Positions 15,679 to 17,723 of a stretch of DNA of 17,723 bases are shown in pieces. Every line of letters starts with the position of its first letter. Within the stretch, counting starts at the first letter, position 1. Source of the stretch: Candidatus Aegiribacteria sp. (GTDB lineage: Bacteria; Fermentibacterota; Fermentibacteria; Fermentibacterales; JCC-6); NCBI GenBank assembly GCA_030638185.1, contig DAOWFD010000053.1, positions 1 to 17,723 on the forward strand. The letters are read 5' to 3'. The notes beneath the pieces are model-generated. The model was not told where the DNA came from and did no database searches. It worked only from the letters and a program-made list of their open reading frames with translations. Made by a program: the position numbers and the translations under genes.

Positions 15679-16327
15679 TGTCAGATCCGATCAGAAACAA
15701 CCTTGGCTTCGATAGCACGTTCAGAATGAATGGGTTCCCGGAGGAACTCTTCTCTCTCCACTCAGCGAATGTAATCATCTGAACGCTAATTTTCCGGTTG
15801 ATTCTCTGCTCCACTGGCTGCAGAGCGCTGATGACGTCTGGATAAGCGAGGTCTTCTCCGACGATTAGCAGATCCACATCGCTCCAGGCGGAATCATCAC
15901 CCATCGCAATCGAGCCGTAGATGAACGCGGTACGGATACTCTTGGTGAAGGGTAAAAGAGCATCCCGCACCGGTATCGTAAGACCCACTGTTTTTAGAAT
16001 AAGATCGTGCAGTTCCTGGAAGATTGGTGAACTCTGGTTCACGCGGTACAGCTTCCGGCGGCCAAGAGGAACCTCGATGACAAGTCCGCTGGATACAAGG
16101 CGCCTGATCTCACGACGGACAGCCCCGACACCCGAGGCGGCAAGACGGATGAGTTCAGCTCCCTGGAAGCTTCTTTCCGGCTGACCAAATAGCAGAGCAA
16201 GGACACGCAGTTGAACACGCGAGAAAAGACTCTCTGCCAATCCGAGGGTGGGGAGATCGATACTTCCCTTGATGGGTGTATTTCTTCCCTTTTTGGGAAT
16301 TTCTGTCAAATCACTCTTACTTCCCAT
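15665..16327 (-). CDS. wHTH-nucleotidyltransferase (MNT-type) fusion protein
   Basis: 220 residues from the ATG at 16327. Residues about 32-100 are a winged helix-turn-helix (LFSRVQLRVLALLFGQPERSF, then GAVRREIRRLVSSGLV). Residues about 126-220 are a pol-beta-type minimal nucleotidyltransferase with GS at 138-139 and the metal-binding SDVDLL (D150, D152). The third acidic residue is not evident: the strand reads KISVQMIT. The tail FILNVLSKPRLFLIGSD is typical of the family. An upstream in-frame TTG at 16363 would add 12 residues but coincides with a probable -35 box, so the transcript cannot contain it if the promoter call is right. The palindromes at its 5' end lie within the coding frame. 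It is co-transcribed with the overlapping HEPN gene and probably represses itself through its wHTH. Confidence 0.8.
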   Translation of the reverse strand: MGSKSDLTEIPKKGRNTPIKGSIDLPTLGLAESLFSRVQLRVLALLFGQPERSFQGAELIRLAASGVGAVRREIRRLVSSGLVIEVPLGRRKLYRVNQSSPIFQELHDLILKTVGLTIPVRDALLPFTKSIRTAFIYGSIAMGDDSAWSDVDLLIVGEDLAYPDVISALQPVEQRINRKISVQMITFAEWREKSSSGNPFILNVLSKPRLFLIGSDNDLE

Positions 16328-16356
16328 AATGGGAATAATACTTCCCAATATGGGAA
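16264..16356. promoter_or_regulatory. Four phased palindromic operators at the MNT/HEPN promoter
   Basis: Four 15-bp sites of the form TTCCC-N5-GGGAA lie at 16342-16356 (TTCCCAATATGGGAA), 16321-16335 (TTCCCATAATGGGAA), 16285-16299 (TTCCCTTTTTGGGAA) and 16264-16278 (TTCCCTTGATGGGTG, degenerate). Their centres are 21, 36 and 21 bp apart. The first fills the promoter spacer and the second covers the expected transcription start. The natural binder is the wHTH domain of the adjacent nucleotidyltransferase; this is inference. Confidence 0.75.
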
Positions 16357-16363
16357 TATGCAA
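16335..16363 (-). promoter_or_regulatory. Sigma70-type promoter of the nucleotidyltransferase/HEPN operon
   Basis: On the minus strand TTGCAT (16363-16358) and TATTAT (16340-16335) are separated by exactly 17 bases. The -10 box matches consensus at five of six positions and the -35 at four of six. Transcription should start near 16328, one base before the ATG at 16327, so the mRNA may be leaderless. Confidence 0.65.
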
Positions 16364-16490
16364 GGTTGCGGTATGGTCTTAAGTACTATACAACGGTGAA
16401 CGAATAAAATGGCTTCTGATAATGGAAAGTACCTTCTGTGATGTAGAGCCAGCTATGGATTAAGGGTCAGAGCCTTATGTGCCTGATATT

Positions 16491-16524
16491 TGAAAGTGCC
16501 TCCTTCGGTGGGGTAGAGCCTTGA
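16491..16524. repeat. 34-bp direct repeat, copy B
   Basis: Matches copy A (15022-15055) at 31 of 34 positions; the differences are at repeat positions 11, 14 and 31. The small hairpin of copy A is weakened here by the changes. The TTG at 16521, the only available upstream start for the next gene, lies in its last bases. Confidence 0.7.
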
Positions 16525-16871
16525 AATGGCGCCTCAATTCACGATCTACTCGAACCCTTGGTGATTCAATACTGAAACTGGAACATGAACTCTCTTCAAG
16601 GGCATATAACTCAAAACCCCTAAGGACATACCGTAATCCGATTTTCTTCGCTCAGGAACTTGCAGAGGAGATGAGCAGGGAAGGGCTATCTCAAGCTGAT
16701 CTTGCCAGAAAGCGTGGAATTTCAAGAGCCAGAGTCAACCAGTGGCTCTCTCTTCTTCAACTACCTGAACGAGAGATAAGACGGATACTGGCAATGGGGG
16801 ATTCTTGGGAGAGGAGATTATTGACGGAGCGGGGATTGAGGATGATCCTGCGGTCTTCTCTATCAAAATAG
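16521..16871 (+). CDS. Small ParB/KorB-like helix-turn-helix protein
   Basis: Up to 116 residues. A clear HTH lies at about 57-78 (LSQADLARKRGISRARVNQWL), followed by LLQLPEREIRRIL and LLTERGLRMIL, the pattern of small HTH proteins often found next to site-specific recombinases and of ParB-family central domains. The first 40 residues show no family similarity and the only far-upstream start is a TTG at 16521 inside direct repeat copy B without a good ribosome site. The true start may therefore be internal (an ATG at codon 51 follows GAGGAG), or the gene may be a 5'-altered remnant of a longer protein. Probably a DNA-binding regulator. No recombinase lies beside it in this window; the next gene, on the same strand, encodes a Fic protein. 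Confidence 0.55.
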   Translation: MKWRLNSRSTRTLGDSILKLEHELSSRAYNSKPLRTYRNPIFFAQELAEEMSREGLSQADLARKRGISRARVNQWLSLLQLPEREIRRILAMGDSWERRLLTERGLRMILRSSLSK

Positions 16872-16932
16872 ATGTTTGGTGAAGTGAATTGGCTACTTGG
16901 CAGAAAATAGGCTATTATTAAGCTACTATGCT

Positions 16933-16940
16933 AGGAGGTG
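16933..16940 (+). promoter_or_regulatory. Strong ribosome binding site that sets the Fic start at GTG 16946
   Basis: AGGAGGTG is a near-perfect anti-16S match with a five-base spacer to the GTG at 16946. An ATG at 16928 lies upstream of this site and would be a poor start. Confidence 0.85.
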
Positions 16941-16945
16941 AAGAA

Positions 16946-17641
16946 GTGCTTTCTTTTACATCGGATAAACTTGCGGGGATTTCCATTCCCCTAAGTACAG
17001 TGTGGTTGCTTGGATCGTGCATGGAAGCCTTGGGAAAACAGGAACTTTGGATCAGAAAGAAACCGGAGGTTCTTGAAGTTCTGCGGGAACTGGCAATCAT
17101 ACAGAGTGTCGAATCCTCCAACCGTATCGAGGGTGTTACAATCAAAGCTGAAAGATTACGCCCCGTAGTACTGGGTAAGGCGAAACCTCGGGATCGATCT
17201 GAAGAAGAACTGTCAGGGTACAGGAAGGCTCTGGACTGGTTTTTTACTCGAAAGAATCGGATTGTTGTTTCAGCGGAAGTAATTAAGAAACTGCACTACC
17301 TGGCTCAAGGGGGTGTATCAATTGATGCCGGCAAATGGAAGACAAAGAACAACGAGATTGTCGAGTTGCTGCCCAATGGTGAAAGAAGAGTGAGGTTTAT
17401 TCCAGCATCTGCTGAGAAAACTCCCGAGATGCTGGAAAATCTATGCCGAAACTACAGGAAAGCCTGCGAAGAGGAACACATCCCCATTCTTCTGGTTATC
17501 GCAACTTTCATCCTGAATCTGCTTTGTATTCACCCTTTCCGTGACGGCAACGGGCGTGTTTCCAGGTTGATGACAACACTACTGCTGTTGGAGAATGGTT
17601 TTGAAGTGGGGCGTTTTGTTAGTCTAGCCCGAGTTTCCTAG
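16946..17641 (+). CDS. Fic-family AMP-transferase, C-terminally truncated
   Basis: 231 residues from GTG 16946. Fic proteins transfer AMP (or related groups) from nucleotides to target proteins. The N-terminal part carries the inhibitory helix motif (S/T)xxxE(G/N): SSNRIEG, with S58 and E62-G63. The catalytic loop is HPFRDGNGR at 196-204, with the catalytic histidine intact. The flap segment RVRFIPASAEKTPEMLE is also present. Full-length relatives run to about 330-380 residues, continuing after GRYVSLER into helices and often a winged-helix domain. Here the frame reads GRFVSLARVS and stops, and the following 82 bases do not resemble the family in any frame. Either this is a genuine short form or the 3' end was replaced or deleted. 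The core fold is nearly complete, so activity is possible. Confidence 0.85.
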   Translation: MLSFTSDKLAGISIPLSTVWLLGSCMEALGKQELWIRKKPEVLEVLRELAIIQSVESSNRIEGVTIKAERLRPVVLGKAKPRDRSEEELSGYRKALDWFFTRKNRIVVSAEVIKKLHYLAQGGVSIDAGKWKTKNNEIVELLPNGERRVRFIPASAEKTPEMLENLCRNYRKACEEEHIPILLVIATFILNLLCIHPFRDGNGRVSRLMTTLLLLENGFEVGRFVSLARVS

Positions 17642-17723
17642 TTACAGCGGAGCGTAACGCGTAAGTGTTTGAGAGTAAAAGAGTTGCGGCCACAGAAGAC
17701 TATGCCCTAAATAATAGTAAGGA

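Noticed and set aside
16264..16356. TTCCC repeats as a CRISPR array
   Set aside because: Units are 15-bp palindromes with 6- to 21-base gaps, far too short for repeats and spacers, and they sit on a promoter.
16443..16480. Third copy of the 34-bp repeat (GTAGAGCC and AGAGCC occur here)
   Set aside because: Only six to eight bases match, which is within chance for this composition.

Overview
The window looks like the chromosome of a Gram-negative bacterium from the FCB superphylum or a nearby candidate phylum (for example a Fermentibacterota, Eisenbacteria or KSB1-like lineage). The grounds are two very large PorU/gingipain-like C25 proteases with FlgD-Ig-like C-terminal domains typical of type IX secretion clients, a LolC/E-type permease with an outer-membrane-type lipoprotein, and frequent TTG start codons. 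This placement is inference; there is no rRNA or marker gene to prove it.

Left block, minus strand (9509 down to 25): a tightly overlapping operon of four genes, in transcription order PorU-like C25 protease, Sir2 deacylase, second PorU-like C25 protease, and a cytoplasmic TPR protein with a TFIIB/cyclin-like C-terminal fold. Adjacent reading frames overlap by about 3 to 17 bases throughout, so translational coupling is likely.

Centre, plus strand (9810 to 13911): a divergent operon of a LolC/E-family permease, an exported transglutaminase-like protein, and a lipoprotein that joins a LolA-like region, two retropepsin-type aspartyl protease domains in tandem and a PDZ domain. The 300-base divergent spacer between the two operons holds a 10-bp direct repeat spaced by 33 bp. 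Together the two operons form an envelope locus rich in peptidases and protein-processing enzymes.

Right block (about 13.9 to 17.7 kb): a disturbed, accessory-looking stretch. It contains a 27-codon ghost of purC, a 5'-truncated IS91-type transposase, a perfect 19-bp-arm hairpin, and an MNT/HEPN-type nucleotidyltransferase pair on the minus strand bracketed by two near-identical 34-bp direct repeats. A small HTH protein and a Fic protein lacking its C-terminal region follow on the plus strand. The nucleotidyltransferase gene starts in four phased TTCCC-N5-GGGAA-type palindromes that overlap a convincing sigma70-type promoter, suggesting autoregulation and possibly a leaderless mRNA.

No rRNA, tRNA, CRISPR array or replication origin was seen.
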